Origin: Bradyrhizobium algeriense
GTDB lineage: Bacteria; Pseudomonadota; Alphaproteobacteria; Rhizobiales; Xanthobacteraceae
NCBI RefSeq assembly: GCF_036924595.1
Contig: NZ_JAZHRV010000001.1
Location: 7,715,501 to 7,779,500, forward strand
DNA length: 64,000 bases
Direction: 5' to 3'
Each line of letters opens with the position of its first letter. The first letter of the stretch is position 1. A program made the translations under genes and the position numbers. Below the pieces are notes generated by a model that was given only the letters and a program-made list of their open reading frames with translations, searched no databases and was not told the origin of the DNA. Positions 8,918 through 18,363 of this stretch are shown piece by piece.

Positions 8918-10594
8918 ATGCAACACTTCAAGTTCGATCTGCGCGCGTGGACTCAGTTGGCCTCGTTGCTCGCGGCGACATCGCTCATTAGTACGGATGC
9001 GATGGCCGCGAAGATGACCGGCGATCCGGCCGCGACCTGCAGCGGCCTCATCCGACCGGCCGATAATGCTGTCCGGATCGACTCCGCCTCCATGATCGCG
9101 CCTACTCCGCTCGCGGTCGCCGAAAGGGGGCCGACGCCGGCCGCGCGCGTCACGCCGGCCAATCCGGAATTCTGCAAGGTGCTCGGCCAGATCGCACCGT
9201 CCGATCCCAAGGCGCCGCCTATCAAATTCCAGGTAAACCTCCCGGTCGAGTGGAACGGCCGCTCGCTGCAATATGGCGGTGGCGGTTTTAACGGTGTGCT
9301 GATTACAGGCCTTACCTTGCCGCCGGCCTATCCGTTCGGGACACCTTCGCCGCTGGCACGCGGCTTCGTCACCTATGGCACGGATTCCGGCCACGAGACC
9401 AAGCCGGGCGAGCCGCCACAGGTGTTCGCGCTCAACGATGAGGCCTTTGAGAATTTCGCGCATCGATCCTATAAGCGCGTGCGGGATGCCGCCGTCGCGC
9501 TGATGGTGCGGGCGTATGGCAATCCACCGACAAGACTATACTTCATGGGATCGTCGGAAGGCGGCCGCGAGGCGCTGACGATGGCGCAGCGCTATCCCGA
9601 GGACTTTGACGGCATCTTTGCCCGCGTGCCCGTCATCAACTGGGTTGGCTTGCAGCATGCCGGGACGCGGGCGGGGTTAGCCACGATGGGCGAAGGCTGG
9701 ATTCGGCCTGCGCAAGTCGAACTCGTGGCCAAGGCGGTACTGCAGGCTTGCGACAAGGCTGATGGCGCCGAGGATCTGCTTGTTCTGGATCCGGTCGGCT
9801 GCAAGGCGAAATTCCAGCCGGACTCACTGCACTGCACGGAGGGCAAAAACGGCGACCAGTGTTTGAGCGAGCCGCAGATCGCGGCGATCAAGACGCTGCA
9901 TTCGACCTACAAGTTCTCCTTCCCGTTAGAGAACGGCCTTGATGATTATCCGGGCTGGGGCGTCTCAGGCGAAAACACCCCAGCCTTCGGTCCGACCGGC
10001 GGCTGGGGCGCCTGGTGGCTCGGCAAGGCGGCGCCGGCGCAGCCGCCAGTACCGGGCAACGGCATCGCCTGGATCTACGGTGCGGGCGGCATCCAATATG
10101 TCTTCGCGCGCGACCCGAAACTCGACGTCACGACCTACAAGCCTGACGATCACAAGGAGCGGTTGCTTCAGGTATCCAAGCTGATGGACTCGACCAATCC
10201 GGACCTCAGCCGCTTTGCCGCGCGCGGCGGCAGGCTCGTGATTCTTGAGAACATGGCCGACTACGCCCAGAGCCCCTACGCGGGAATCCGCTATTTCGAA
10301 AACGTGCAGCGCAAGCTGGGCAAGGAGAAGACGGCGGAGTTCGCCCGGCTCTACACGGCGCCCGGCGTCGATCACGTCGGCTCCGGTGCGCCCGCCAATG
10401 TCGACATGCTGGCTGTGCTGGTCGACTGGGTCGAGAATGGCAAGGCGCCCGGCGATCTCGAGGTGACCGAGCAGAAGGTCGAAGCGCCGGGGTTCGAAAC
10501 GACGCGCGCGCTTCCCTTGTGCCAGTGGCCGGCATGGCCGCATTACAAATCGGGAGAGGTCAATCGCGCGGCAAGTTTTTCCTGCGCGCCGTGA
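8918..10594 (+). CDS. Tannase/feruloyl-esterase family protein, secreted
   Basis: A 558-residue alpha/beta hydrolase of the tannase family. A signal peptide ends near AMAA (about residue 31). The nucleophile loop is GSSEGGRE (Ser213) and the catalytic His is in VDHVGSG (His486). Family members normally have Cys before the Ser and after the His, joined by a disulfide (CS-D-HC motif); here both are replaced (Ser212 and Val487). The likely role is periplasmic release of ferulate or gallate-type acids from esters, feeding the fcs gene and the binding proteins beside it. The ester substrate is unknown. It lies 91 bases after the binding-protein gene, same strand. Confidence 0.8.
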   Translation: MQHFKFDLRAWTQLASLLAATSLISTDAMAAKMTGDPAATCSGLIRPADNAVRIDSASMIAPTPLAVAERGPTPAARVTPANPEFCKVLGQIAPSDPKAPPIKFQVNLPVEWNGRSLQYGGGGFNGVLITGLTLPPAYPFGTPSPLARGFVTYGTDSGHETKPGEPPQVFALNDEAFENFAHRSYKRVRDAAVALMVRAYGNPPTRLYFMGSSEGGREALTMAQRYPEDFDGIFARVPVINWVGLQHAGTRAGLATMGEGWIRPAQVELVAKAVLQACDKADGAEDLLVLDPVGCKAKFQPDSLHCTEGKNGDQCLSEPQIAAIKTLHSTYKFSFPLENGLDDYPGWGVSGENTPAFGPTGGWGAWWLGKAAPAQPPVPGNGIAWIYGAGGIQYVFARDPKLDVTTYKPDDHKERLLQVSKLMDSTNPDLSRFAARGGRLVILENMADYAQSPYAGIRYFENVQRKLGKEKTAEFARLYTAPGVDHVGSGAPANVDMLAVLVDWVENGKAPGDLEVTEQKVEAPGFETTRALPLCQWPAWPHYKSGEVNRAASFSCAP

Positions 10595-10597
10595 ACT

Positions 10598-11872
10598 TTA
10601 TCCCGTGACCTTGCTCGAGCCTTGCGTGATCAGCCGGGCGGCGCGTTGATCGCGGGCGTGGATCCACAGCCAGCTCAGCGCGACGCTGAGCCGGTTGCGC
10701 AGGCCGATCAGGAAGTAGATGTGGGCGATGCCCCAGATCCACCAGGCGAGATTGCCACGCAGCTTGATACGGCCGAAATCGATCACCGCTTTTTTCTTGC
10801 CGATCTGCGCGAGGCTGCCGGCATGCTTGTAGCGGAACGGCGGCAGCGTGCCGCCGCTCAAGCGCGCCTTGATCAGCGCCGCCACGTAGCGTCCCTGCTG
10901 TTTCGCCGCCGGCGCGATACCCGGCACCGGATTGCCGTCGGGGCCGGCGATGGTCACGGTGTCGCCGACGGCAAAGATGTCGGGATGGCCGGGCACGGTC
11001 AAATCTGGCTCGACCTTCAAGCGGTAGGCGCGGTCGGCGGGCGCGTTCAGCCATTCCGCCGCGCGCGAGGCGCGCACGCCGGCGGCCCAGACGATGGTTC
11101 TGGCCTCCAGTCTGTTGCCGCCATAGACGACACCGTCGATCGCGCATTCGGTGACGGGCTGTCCCAGCACCACCTCGACGCCGAGCTCCTCCAGCGAACG
11201 CTGCGCATAGGCCGAGAGGTCCTCGGGAAAACCGGCGAGCACGCGTGGGCCGGCCTCGACCAGGACGACGCGGGTCTTGTGGGTGTCGATGTTGCGAAAA
11301 TCCGGCGGCAGCGTGTCCCTGGCGAGGTCGGCGATGGTTCCGGCCATTTCGACGCCGGTCGGGCCGGCGCCGATGATGACGAAGGTGAGCAGCGCCGCGC
11401 GCCGCACTGGGTCGGTCTCGCGCTCGGCGCGCTCGAAGGCGACCAGGATGCGCCGCCGCAGCGTGGTGGCGTCCTCCAGCGTTTTGAGGCCCGGCGCGAA
11501 CGGCTCCCACTCGTCGTGGCCGAAATAGGCGTGGCGGGCGCCGGTGGCGAGCACCAGCGTGTCATAGGGCAGCGCATCGCCGTCATCGAGTAGCACGCGC
11601 TTTCCCGCGGCATCGACGCCGCTGACATTTGCGAACAGCGTCGTCACCTCCTTGCGTCCGCGCAGCAAATAGCGGATCGGCCAGGCGATTTCCGACGTCG
11701 CCAGCGAAGCGGTTGCGACCTGGTAGAGCAGCGGCTGGAACAGATGATGGTTGCGGCGGTCGATCAGCGTGATCCTGACCGGCGCACCGGCGAGGCCGAA
11801 GGCGGTCTCCAGGCCGCCGAAACCGGCGCCGACGATCACCACGTGATGGGGCTGTTTCGGCGCTGTCGTCAT
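10598..11872 (-). CDS. ndh: Type II NADH dehydrogenase (NDH-2), FAD-dependent
   Basis: A 424-residue two-dinucleotide-binding-domain flavoprotein. FAD site GAGFGGLETA at residues 15-24, NAD site IIGAGPTGVEMAG near 170, a second FAD contact FAVGDT near 305, and a C-terminal amphipathic/hydrophobic segment WWIWGIAHIYFLIGL for membrane attachment. It oxidises NADH with quinone without pumping protons. The frame stays open to 12112, but the dinucleotide fold begins at MTTAPKQ, so 11872 is chosen; the ribosome site is weak. It converges on the tannase-family gene with only 3 bases between the stops. Confidence 0.88.
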   Translation of the reverse strand: MTTAPKQPHHVVIVGAGFGGLETAFGLAGAPVRITLIDRRNHHLFQPLLYQVATASLATSEIAWPIRYLLRGRKEVTTLFANVSGVDAAGKRVLLDDGDALPYDTLVLATGARHAYFGHDEWEPFAPGLKTLEDATTLRRRILVAFERAERETDPVRRAALLTFVIIGAGPTGVEMAGTIADLARDTLPPDFRNIDTHKTRVVLVEAGPRVLAGFPEDLSAYAQRSLEELGVEVVLGQPVTECAIDGVVYGGNRLEARTIVWAAGVRASRAAEWLNAPADRAYRLKVEPDLTVPGHPDIFAVGDTVTIAGPDGNPVPGIAPAAKQQGRYVAALIKARLSGGTLPPFRYKHAGSLAQIGKKKAVIDFGRIKLRGNLAWWIWGIAHIYFLIGLRNRLSVALSWLWIHARDQRAARLITQGSSKVTG

Positions 11873-12081
11873 GGCATGCAACCCCGGTTTCGGATGTCTC
11901 AACACATGGATTATGTAGCCATTTCTCTCACCGGTCCAAGGCGCCTTTGCTAATCGGTCGATAGCGAATGCGTATCGCGCGAAGGGGCGAAAAGATTTTT
12001 TCGGGACCGCATCCTTTGGCTGGTTCCAAACGTCCTCGGGATCGAAGCGCTGCCTTTGCAGCCGCCAACGAGGAGAAGCCC

Positions 12082-12390
12082 ATGCGACGGACCGTGGTAA
12101 GATACAGGACAAAGCCGGAAATGGCCGACAGGAATGCCGAACTGGTCGCGGCGGTGTTTGCGGAACTGAAGGCGGCGCAGCCGGAAGGCTTCCGTTATAT
12201 GTCGCTGCGGCTGGAGGATGACACCTTCATCCATTTGGTCGAGAGCGCGGCCGATGACGGCTCCAGCCCGTTGCCGAAGCTGGCGGCATTCGCCGCGTTC
12301 CAGAGCGGCATTCGGGACCGTTGCGTCGAACCGCCGCTGCCTAAGGGCGCCGCCATCGTCGGCAATTATCGCATGTTGGGCGAGAACTGA
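12082..12390 (+). CDS. Small alpha/beta-barrel-like protein paired with an ECF sigma factor
   Basis: A 102-residue protein starting MRRTVVRYRTKPEMADRN, preceded by GAGGAGAAG. The pattern of a first strand with RYRTKP, a helix, then FRYMSLRLEDDTFIHLVE resembles the dimeric alpha/beta-barrel (antibiotic biosynthesis monooxygenase-like) fold. No catalytic residues can be named. It lies 20 bases before the sigma factor, so both are co-transcribed. Sigma factors of the ECF41/ECF42 type are also encoded beside small enzymes (DGPF/YCII or carboxymuconolactone-decarboxylase proteins), so this could be an output or signal partner. Confidence 0.7.
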   Translation: MRRTVVRYRTKPEMADRNAELVAAVFAELKAAQPEGFRYMSLRLEDDTFIHLVESAADDGSSPLPKLAAFAAFQSGIRDRCVEPPLPKGAAIVGNYRMLGEN

Positions 12391-12410
12391 ACCCGATTGC
12401 CGGAGGCAGA

Positions 12411-13298
12411 ATGACAGTTGTGCCCGAGACGTCCGCCGCCTTCGACCTCGAACGCCTGCTGGTAGCGATGCGGCCAAGGCTGCATCGCTATTGCGCGCGC
12501 ATGGTCGGCTCTGTGATCGACGGCGAGGACGTGCTGCAGGACGCGCTGATCAAGGCGGTGGAGGCGCATGCCGCCGCCGGCAACATCGGCAATCCCGAGG
12601 GCTGGCTGTTCCGGATCGCGCACAACACGGCGCTGGATTTCCTGCGCCGGCGCAACCGCCAGGAGGCGCTGCGCTCGGGTGAGGAGGTGGAAATGATCGT
12701 TGACCAGCTCGATGCCGTGGAGAGCCGCCAGATCGCCGCCACCTCCTTGCGCACCTTCATGCGCCTGCCGGTGGCGCAACGCTCGAGCGTGATCCTGATG
12801 GACGTGCTCGGCTGCTCGCTCAACGAGATCTGCGAGGTGATGGATTGCAGCCTGCCCGCAGCCAAGGCCGCGCTGCATCGCGGCCGCGCGCAGTTGCGGG
12901 AAATCGCCGATGAGCCGGACGACGCGCCGCAACAGCGATTATCGGATGCCGACCGCGCGCGGCTTGGCGCCTACGTCGCCCGCTTCAACGCGCGCGATTT
13001 CGACGCGATCCGCGCCATGATCGCAGACGACGTCAGGCTCGATCTCGTCAGCAAGTCCCGCCTGAACGGCAAGGCCGAAGTGTCCCGCTATTTCGGCAAT
13101 TACGCCAAGGTGAGCGACTGGCGTCTCGTGCCGGGTCTGGTGGAGGGACATCCCGCTATTCTAGTGTTCGACCCGAACGAGCTTGATGGGGCCCCGAAAT
13201 ACTTCATGCTGCTGGGATGGGCGGCCGGCAAGGTCGCGACCATCCGTGATTTCCGCCATGCGGCGTACGCGATCGACGGCGCGGAATATTCGGTCTGA
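12411..13298 (+). CDS. ECF sigma factor with C-terminal SnoaL-like domain
   Basis: A 295-residue protein. Region 2 (about 12-80: LHRYCARMVGSVIDGEDVLQDALIK...NIGNPEGWLFRIAHNTALDFLRRRNR) and region 4 (about 115-165: RSSVILMDVLGCSLNEICEVMDCSLPAAKAALHRGRAQL) are standard. From about residue 185 a SnoaL/NTF2-like domain follows (YVARFNARDFDAIRAMIADDVRLDLV). No anti-sigma gene is adjacent. Fused-domain ECF sigmas are known to be self-controlled by this domain. The ECF41 signature WLPEP is absent here, so it belongs to another fused group. Confidence 0.82.
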   Translation: MTVVPETSAAFDLERLLVAMRPRLHRYCARMVGSVIDGEDVLQDALIKAVEAHAAAGNIGNPEGWLFRIAHNTALDFLRRRNRQEALRSGEEVEMIVDQLDAVESRQIAATSLRTFMRLPVAQRSSVILMDVLGCSLNEICEVMDCSLPAAKAALHRGRAQLREIADEPDDAPQQRLSDADRARLGAYVARFNARDFDAIRAMIADDVRLDLVSKSRLNGKAEVSRYFGNYAKVSDWRLVPGLVEGHPAILVFDPNELDGAPKYFMLLGWAAGKVATIRDFRHAAYAIDGAEYSV

Positions 13299-13321
13299 AC
13301 CGCTCGCCACGTGCGACAATT

Positions 13322-13335
13322 GTTGCCCCGGCAAC
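13322..13335. promoter_or_regulatory. Palindrome GTTGCC-CC-GGCAAC, followed by GAACTATAGTTC
   Basis: A perfect 6+6 palindrome 215 bases upstream of the binding-protein gene at 13551, with a second perfect 12-bp palindrome GAACTATAGTTC at about 13338-13349. The first shares both arms with the palindrome at 5155-5168. Together they are good candidates for operators of the Liv-type transporter operon. Confidence 0.4.
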
Positions 13336-13550
13336 CGGAACTATAGTTCTTGCCATCCCTACCATCCGCGAATTATGGTGCAGGCCATCGGCGGCATGAG
13401 CCGAAGGTCCAAAGCCGGGCCGGCGGTTCATGCTTGCCGCAGACCAGCGATTTCGCGCACAAAATACCTCACCTGATAATGAGGCGTGCGAGACAAGCCC
13501 GGTTCGCCCGGTCGACCGGGTCTGGTTCGATAACGAGGAGGGGAGTGATT

Positions 13551-14726
13551 ATGAAAAAGGCATTCTGGCTGGCGGGCGCAACCGTTTTGGCGCTGACGCA
13601 GACGGCGTTCGCAGGCGATACCATCAAGATCGGCTTTGTTTCGACCTTCAGTGGCCCGACCGCTGTAATCGGCAACGACATGCGCAACTCGTTCGAGCTG
13701 GCGCTGGACCATCTCGGCCGCAAGATGGGCGGCAAGCCCGTCGAGGTGATCTATGAGGACGACGGCCAGAAGCCTGATGTGGGCAAGCAGAAGACCGAAA
13801 AGCTGATCCAGTCCGACAAGGTCGATTTCATCGCCGGCTATATCTGGTCGAACGTGCTGCTGGCCTCGCTCAAGACCGCGGTCGATTCAAAAACCTTCCT
13901 GATCTCGGCCAATGCCGGGCCCTCGCAGCTCGCCGGCGAACTCTGCTCGCCCTACGTGTTCTCGACCTCCTGGCAGAACGACCAGACCCCGCAGGCGGTC
14001 GGCACTTACATGAACCAGAAGGGCGTCAAGTCGGTGTTCCTGATCGGCCCGAACTACGCGGCGGGCAAGGACATGCTGGCCGGCGTGAAGAGCACGTTCA
14101 AGGGCCAGGTCGTGGGCGAGGAATATACGGTGTGGCCGAGCCAGCTCGACTTCTCCGCCGAACTCACCAAGGCCAAGAACTCCAAGGCCGAGTCGATCTT
14201 CGTGTTCTATCCGGGCGCTGCCGGCGTGCAGTTCCTCAATCAGTATGCACAGGCCGGCATCAAGGCGCAGATCCCGCTCTATACGGCCTTCACCATCGAC
14301 GAACTGTCATTGCCGCTGCAAAAGGAAAACGCGCTCGGCGTTCCCGGCGCGCAGCAATGGGTCAACGATTTGCCGAACGCCGAGAACAAGAAGTTCGTCG
14401 AAGACTATCGCAAGAAGTATACCGGCCTGCGCCCGACCTTCTACGGCGCGCAGTCCTATGACGCCGCGAACCTGATCAACAGCGCGGTTATCGCCGTAAA
14501 GGGCGATACCTCGAAGAAGGACGAGATGAAGGCCGAGATGGAGAAGGCGAACTTCAAGTCGGTGCGCGGTCCGTTCAAGTACGGCAACAACCACATCCCG
14601 ATCCAGAATTTCTACCTGCAGGACGTGGTCAAGGACGCCGACGGCCAGCTCGCGCTCAAGACGGTGGCGACCATCGTCAAGGACGACCAGGACCGTTTCG
14701 CCGACAAATGTCCGATGAAGAAGTGA
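13551..14726 (+). CDS. livK-like: Branched-chain-type ABC transporter solute-binding protein
   Basis: A 391-residue periplasmic protein with a signal peptide of about 22 residues (MKKAFWLAG...TAFA-G) and the LivK-type start DTIKIGFVSTFSGP. GAGGAGGGGAG lies upstream of ATG 13551; a longer open frame begins at 13350 but lacks a signal peptide. It is the first gene of a complete import system (two permeases, two ATPases). It is only distantly similar to the two binding proteins at 3875 and 7612. The ligand may be an amino acid or an aromatic acid; neighbours (ligase, Rieske oxygenase) favour an aromatic or amine. Confidence 0.87.
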   Translation: MKKAFWLAGATVLALTQTAFAGDTIKIGFVSTFSGPTAVIGNDMRNSFELALDHLGRKMGGKPVEVIYEDDGQKPDVGKQKTEKLIQSDKVDFIAGYIWSNVLLASLKTAVDSKTFLISANAGPSQLAGELCSPYVFSTSWQNDQTPQAVGTYMNQKGVKSVFLIGPNYAAGKDMLAGVKSTFKGQVVGEEYTVWPSQLDFSAELTKAKNSKAESIFVFYPGAAGVQFLNQYAQAGIKAQIPLYTAFTIDELSLPLQKENALGVPGAQQWVNDLPNAENKKFVEDYRKKYTGLRPTFYGAQSYDAANLINSAVIAVKGDTSKKDEMKAEMEKANFKSVRGPFKYGNNHIPIQNFYLQDVVKDADGQLALKTVATIVKDDQDRFADKCPMKK

Positions 14727-14819
14727 TGGTTGGCATGGCCGGTGCATGATCTCGCGGATACGCCCTCGGGCTTGACCCGGGGGTGGTTTGCGACAGATCA
14801 TCCGCCCAACAAGAAAATG

Positions 14820-14851
14820 GCGGCGGCGCAGATGTGCTGCCGCTGTTTTGT
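14820..14851 (+). terminator. Partial terminator/attenuator between binding protein and permease
   Basis: GCGGCGGCGCA-GATG-TGCTGCCGC folds into an imperfect GC-rich stem followed by TGTTTTGTT. It lies 94 bases after the binding-protein stop and 23 bases before the first permease. Such hairpins commonly let the binding protein be made in excess over membrane parts. Confidence 0.5.
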
Positions 14852-14873
14852 TAGGCCTAGAGTTTAGGGATCC

Positions 14874-15791
14874 ATGCTCGTCCTCGTAGAACAATCGCTG
14901 AACGGCCTGCAGTTCGGCCTGCTGCTGTTTTTGCTGGCGGCCGGCCTGACGCTGGTGTTCGGCATCATGGATTTCGTCAATCTGGCGCACGGCTCGCTCT
15001 ACATGATGGGCGCCTATTTCGCCGCCACCTTCGTGGCCTGGACGAACAGTTTTGTGCTCGGCATCCTGCTGGCGCTCGGCGCCACGTTGCTGCTGGGCAT
15101 CGCGCTCGAATTCATCGCGCTCCGGCATCTCTACGGCCGCGACCATCTCGACCAGGTGCTGGCGACCTTCGGGCTGATTCTTTTCTTCAACGACGCGGTA
15201 CGGCTGATCTGGGGCCCGGCCGGCCTGTCGCTGCCGCTGCCGGCCTGGCTGACCGTGCCGGTGCAGATCGTCCCCGGCGTGTTCTATCCGGCCTATCGGC
15301 TGTCGATCATCGTGGTCGCGCTGGCGGTCGCGGCGCTGCTTTATATCGTCGTCATGCGGACCCGCATCGGCATGCTGATCCGCGCCGGCGCCTCCAACCG
15401 CGAAATGATCGGCGCGCTCGGCATCAATATCAAGCTGCTGTTTACGCTGGTGTTCGGGTTAGGCGCCGCGCTCGCCGGCCTTGCCGGGTTGATGCAAGCG
15501 CCGATCCTCACCGTGCAGATCGGCATGGGCGAGAACATCCTCATCCTTGCCTTCGTCATCATCGTCATCGGCGGCATCGGCTCGATCCGCGGCGCGTTCC
15601 TTGCTGCGATCTTCGTCGGCATGATCGATACGCTCGGCCGCGCCTTCCTGCCTGATTTGCTGCGCATGGTGTTGAGTTCCGCCGCAGCCTCCACCGCGGC
15701 ACCCGCATTGTCCTCGATGCTGATCTATCTGCTGATGGCGATTGTGCTCGTCGTGCGGCCGGAGGGGCTGTTTCCGGCCGCCAAGCGATGA
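14874..15791 (+). CDS. livH-like: Branched-chain-type ABC permease (LivH-like)
   Basis: A 305-residue inner-membrane protein with about eight hydrophobic segments. FGIMDFVNLAHGSLYMMGAY near residues 29-48 and the cytoplasmic coupling region ASNREMIGALGINI near 170 are LivH hallmarks. The stop overlaps the next permease start by 4 bases (ATGA), showing translational coupling. Confidence 0.9.
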   Translation: MLVLVEQSLNGLQFGLLLFLLAAGLTLVFGIMDFVNLAHGSLYMMGAYFAATFVAWTNSFVLGILLALGATLLLGIALEFIALRHLYGRDHLDQVLATFGLILFFNDAVRLIWGPAGLSLPLPAWLTVPVQIVPGVFYPAYRLSIIVVALAVAALLYIVVMRTRIGMLIRAGASNREMIGALGINIKLLFTLVFGLGAALAGLAGLMQAPILTVQIGMGENILILAFVIIVIGGIGSIRGAFLAAIFVGMIDTLGRAFLPDLLRMVLSSAAASTAAPALSSMLIYLLMAIVLVVRPEGLFPAAKR

Positions 15792-16735
15792 AATCTCAAC
15801 TCAACGTCCGTAACGTCGTCGTGGCGCTCGTCGCGCTTGGCTTGCTGCTGCTGCCGCTTTATTCCGCGCTGACCGGCAACATCTTCATCCTGACGCTGTT
15901 CACCCGCATCGTCATCTTTGCGCTCGCCGCCGCCAGCCTCAACCTCATCATGGGCTATGGCGGCATGATGAGTTTTGGCCATGCCGCCTATCTCGGCATC
16001 GGCGGCTATGCGGTGGGCATCCTCGCCTATGAGGGCATCGGCTCCGGCTTCATCCAGTGGCCGGTGGCGCTGGCGGCATCGGCGCTGTATGCGCTCGTGA
16101 TCGGCGCGCTCAGTCTGCGCACCCGCGGCGTCTATTTCATCATGATCACGCTCGCCTTCGCGCAGATGGCCTATTACATCGCCTCGGGTCTCTCGCGCTA
16201 TGGTGGCGACGACGGCCTCACCATCTACAAGCGCAGCACTTTCGGCGGCCTGATCGACCTGTCGAACCGCGTGCAGTTCTATTACCTCTGCCTCGGCTGC
16301 CTGTTCGGCGGCGTCTACCTGATCTGGCGCATCATCAATTCGCGGTTCGGCATGGTGGTGCAGGGCGTTCGTTCCAACGAGCAGCGCATGCAGGCGATTG
16401 GCTTTCATGCCAACAGATATCGTCTCGTTTGTTTCGTCATCTCGGGCACCATCTGCGGCCTTGCCGGCGCGCTATTGGCGAACAATACCGACTTCATCAG
16501 CCCGGCCGGGATGTACTGGACCCGCTCCGGCGAACTCATGGTGATGGTGGTGTTCGGCGGCATGGGCTCGCTGTTCGGGCCGGTGCTCGGCACCATCGTG
16601 TTCCTCCTGCTGGAAGAAGTCCTGTCGCAATTCACCGAATACTGGGCGTTGATCATGGGCCCGCTGTTGCTGCTGATCGTGCTGTTCGCGCGCGGCGGCA
16701 TCATGGGCGTGCTCGGGAGGTTGAGCCGTGGCTGA
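15788..16735 (+). CDS. livM-like: Branched-chain-type ABC permease (LivM-like)
   Basis: A 315-residue membrane protein, partner of the LivH-like permease. SLNLIMGYGGMMSFGHAAYLGIGGY near residues 48-70 and the coupling loop VRSNEQRMQAIGF near 195 are diagnostic. It overlaps the preceding gene by 4 bases and the following ATPase gene by 8. With LivH it would form the channel for the substrate of the 13551 binding protein, and perhaps for the orphan binding proteins on the left. Confidence 0.9.
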   Translation: MKSQLNVRNVVVALVALGLLLLPLYSALTGNIFILTLFTRIVIFALAAASLNLIMGYGGMMSFGHAAYLGIGGYAVGILAYEGIGSGFIQWPVALAASALYALVIGALSLRTRGVYFIMITLAFAQMAYYIASGLSRYGGDDGLTIYKRSTFGGLIDLSNRVQFYYLCLGCLFGGVYLIWRIINSRFGMVVQGVRSNEQRMQAIGFHANRYRLVCFVISGTICGLAGALLANNTDFISPAGMYWTRSGELMVMVVFGGMGSLFGPVLGTIVFLLLEEVLSQFTEYWALIMGPLLLLIVLFARGGIMGVLGRLSRG

Positions 16736-17499
16736 TTCTTTGGCTGATCCCTTGCTCCGCGTCGAAAACCTGGTCCGGCGCTTCGGCGGCATTCTTGCCA
16801 CCGACAACCTGTCGCTCGACGTCGTGCCGGGCGAACTGCACGCCATCATCGGTCCGAACGGCGCCGGCAAGACCACGCTGATCAGCCAGTTGACCGGGCA
16901 ATTGATGCCGAATTCCGGCACGGTTCATTTTGCCGGCCGCGACGTCACCCGGCTGCCGTCCTATCAACGTAGCCGGCTCGGCCTGGCGCGCTCGTTCCAG
17001 ATCACCTCGCTGCTGCCGGACTTCACGGCCGCCGACAATGTTGCGCTCGCAGCCCAGGCGCACGACGGGCACTCGTTCCGATTCTGGGGCAGCGCGCGCA
17101 AGGAGAGGCATCTGCGCGACGCCGCGCAGGCGGCGCTAACGCGGGTAGGGCTTGCGAAACGGGCCGACGTGCCAGTGTCCGAATTAAGCCACGGCGAACA
17201 GCGCGAGCTGGAGCTCGCGGTGGCGCTCGCCACAAAGCCGCAATTGCTGCTGCTCGACGAGCCGATGGCCGGCCTCGGCGTCACCGAATCCGCGCGCATG
17301 GTGGCGCTGCTGAAGGAATTGCGAAAGGAAGTCACGATCGTGCTGGTCGAACACGACATGGAAGCGGTGTTCGCGCTGGCCGACCGCATCACCGTGCTGG
17401 TCTATGGCCGTGTCATCGCCTCAGGCGATCCAGATGCGATCCGGAGCAATGAGGAGGTGAAGCGCGCCTATCTCGGCGACCAGCATGTGGTGGTCGGTC

Positions 17500-17507
<8 letters not shown>
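16728..17507 (+). CDS. livG-like: ABC ATPase (LivG-like)
   Basis: A 259-residue cytoplasmic ATPase. Walker A GPNGAGKTT (about residues 43-51), signature LSHGEQRELELA (about 155), Walker B LLLLDEPMAG (about 174) and switch His in LVEHDM (about 207). ALARSFQITSLLP is the LivG-type Q-loop region. Overlaps both neighbours, so it is part of one coupled operon. Confidence 0.92.
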
Positions 17508-18213
<706 letters not shown>

Positions 18214-18224
18214 GGCATCTCTAT

Positions 18225-18346
18225 CGTCGTCCCTGCGAACGCAGGGACCCATACCGCGTGATCTATCGATTTAAGGATGCTGTTCGACGACCTGTCGTAA
18301 CCATAAAAATTTGTGGTTATGGGTCCCTACGTTCGCAGGGACGACG
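18225..18346. repeat. Palindromic intergenic repeat (GTCCCTGCG...CGCAGGGAC family)
   Basis: Both ends carry CGTCGTCCCTGCGAACGCAG-type sequence in opposite orientation, with GGGTCCC and CCATA in each half, so the whole 122 bases can fold on itself. It fills the gap between the convergent livF-like and ligase genes. Related copies lie at 26838-26860/28341-28456, 48421-48455 and around 51630-51818. Confidence 0.75.
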
Positions 18347-18363
18347 AGAGAGCGTCAGCTCCC

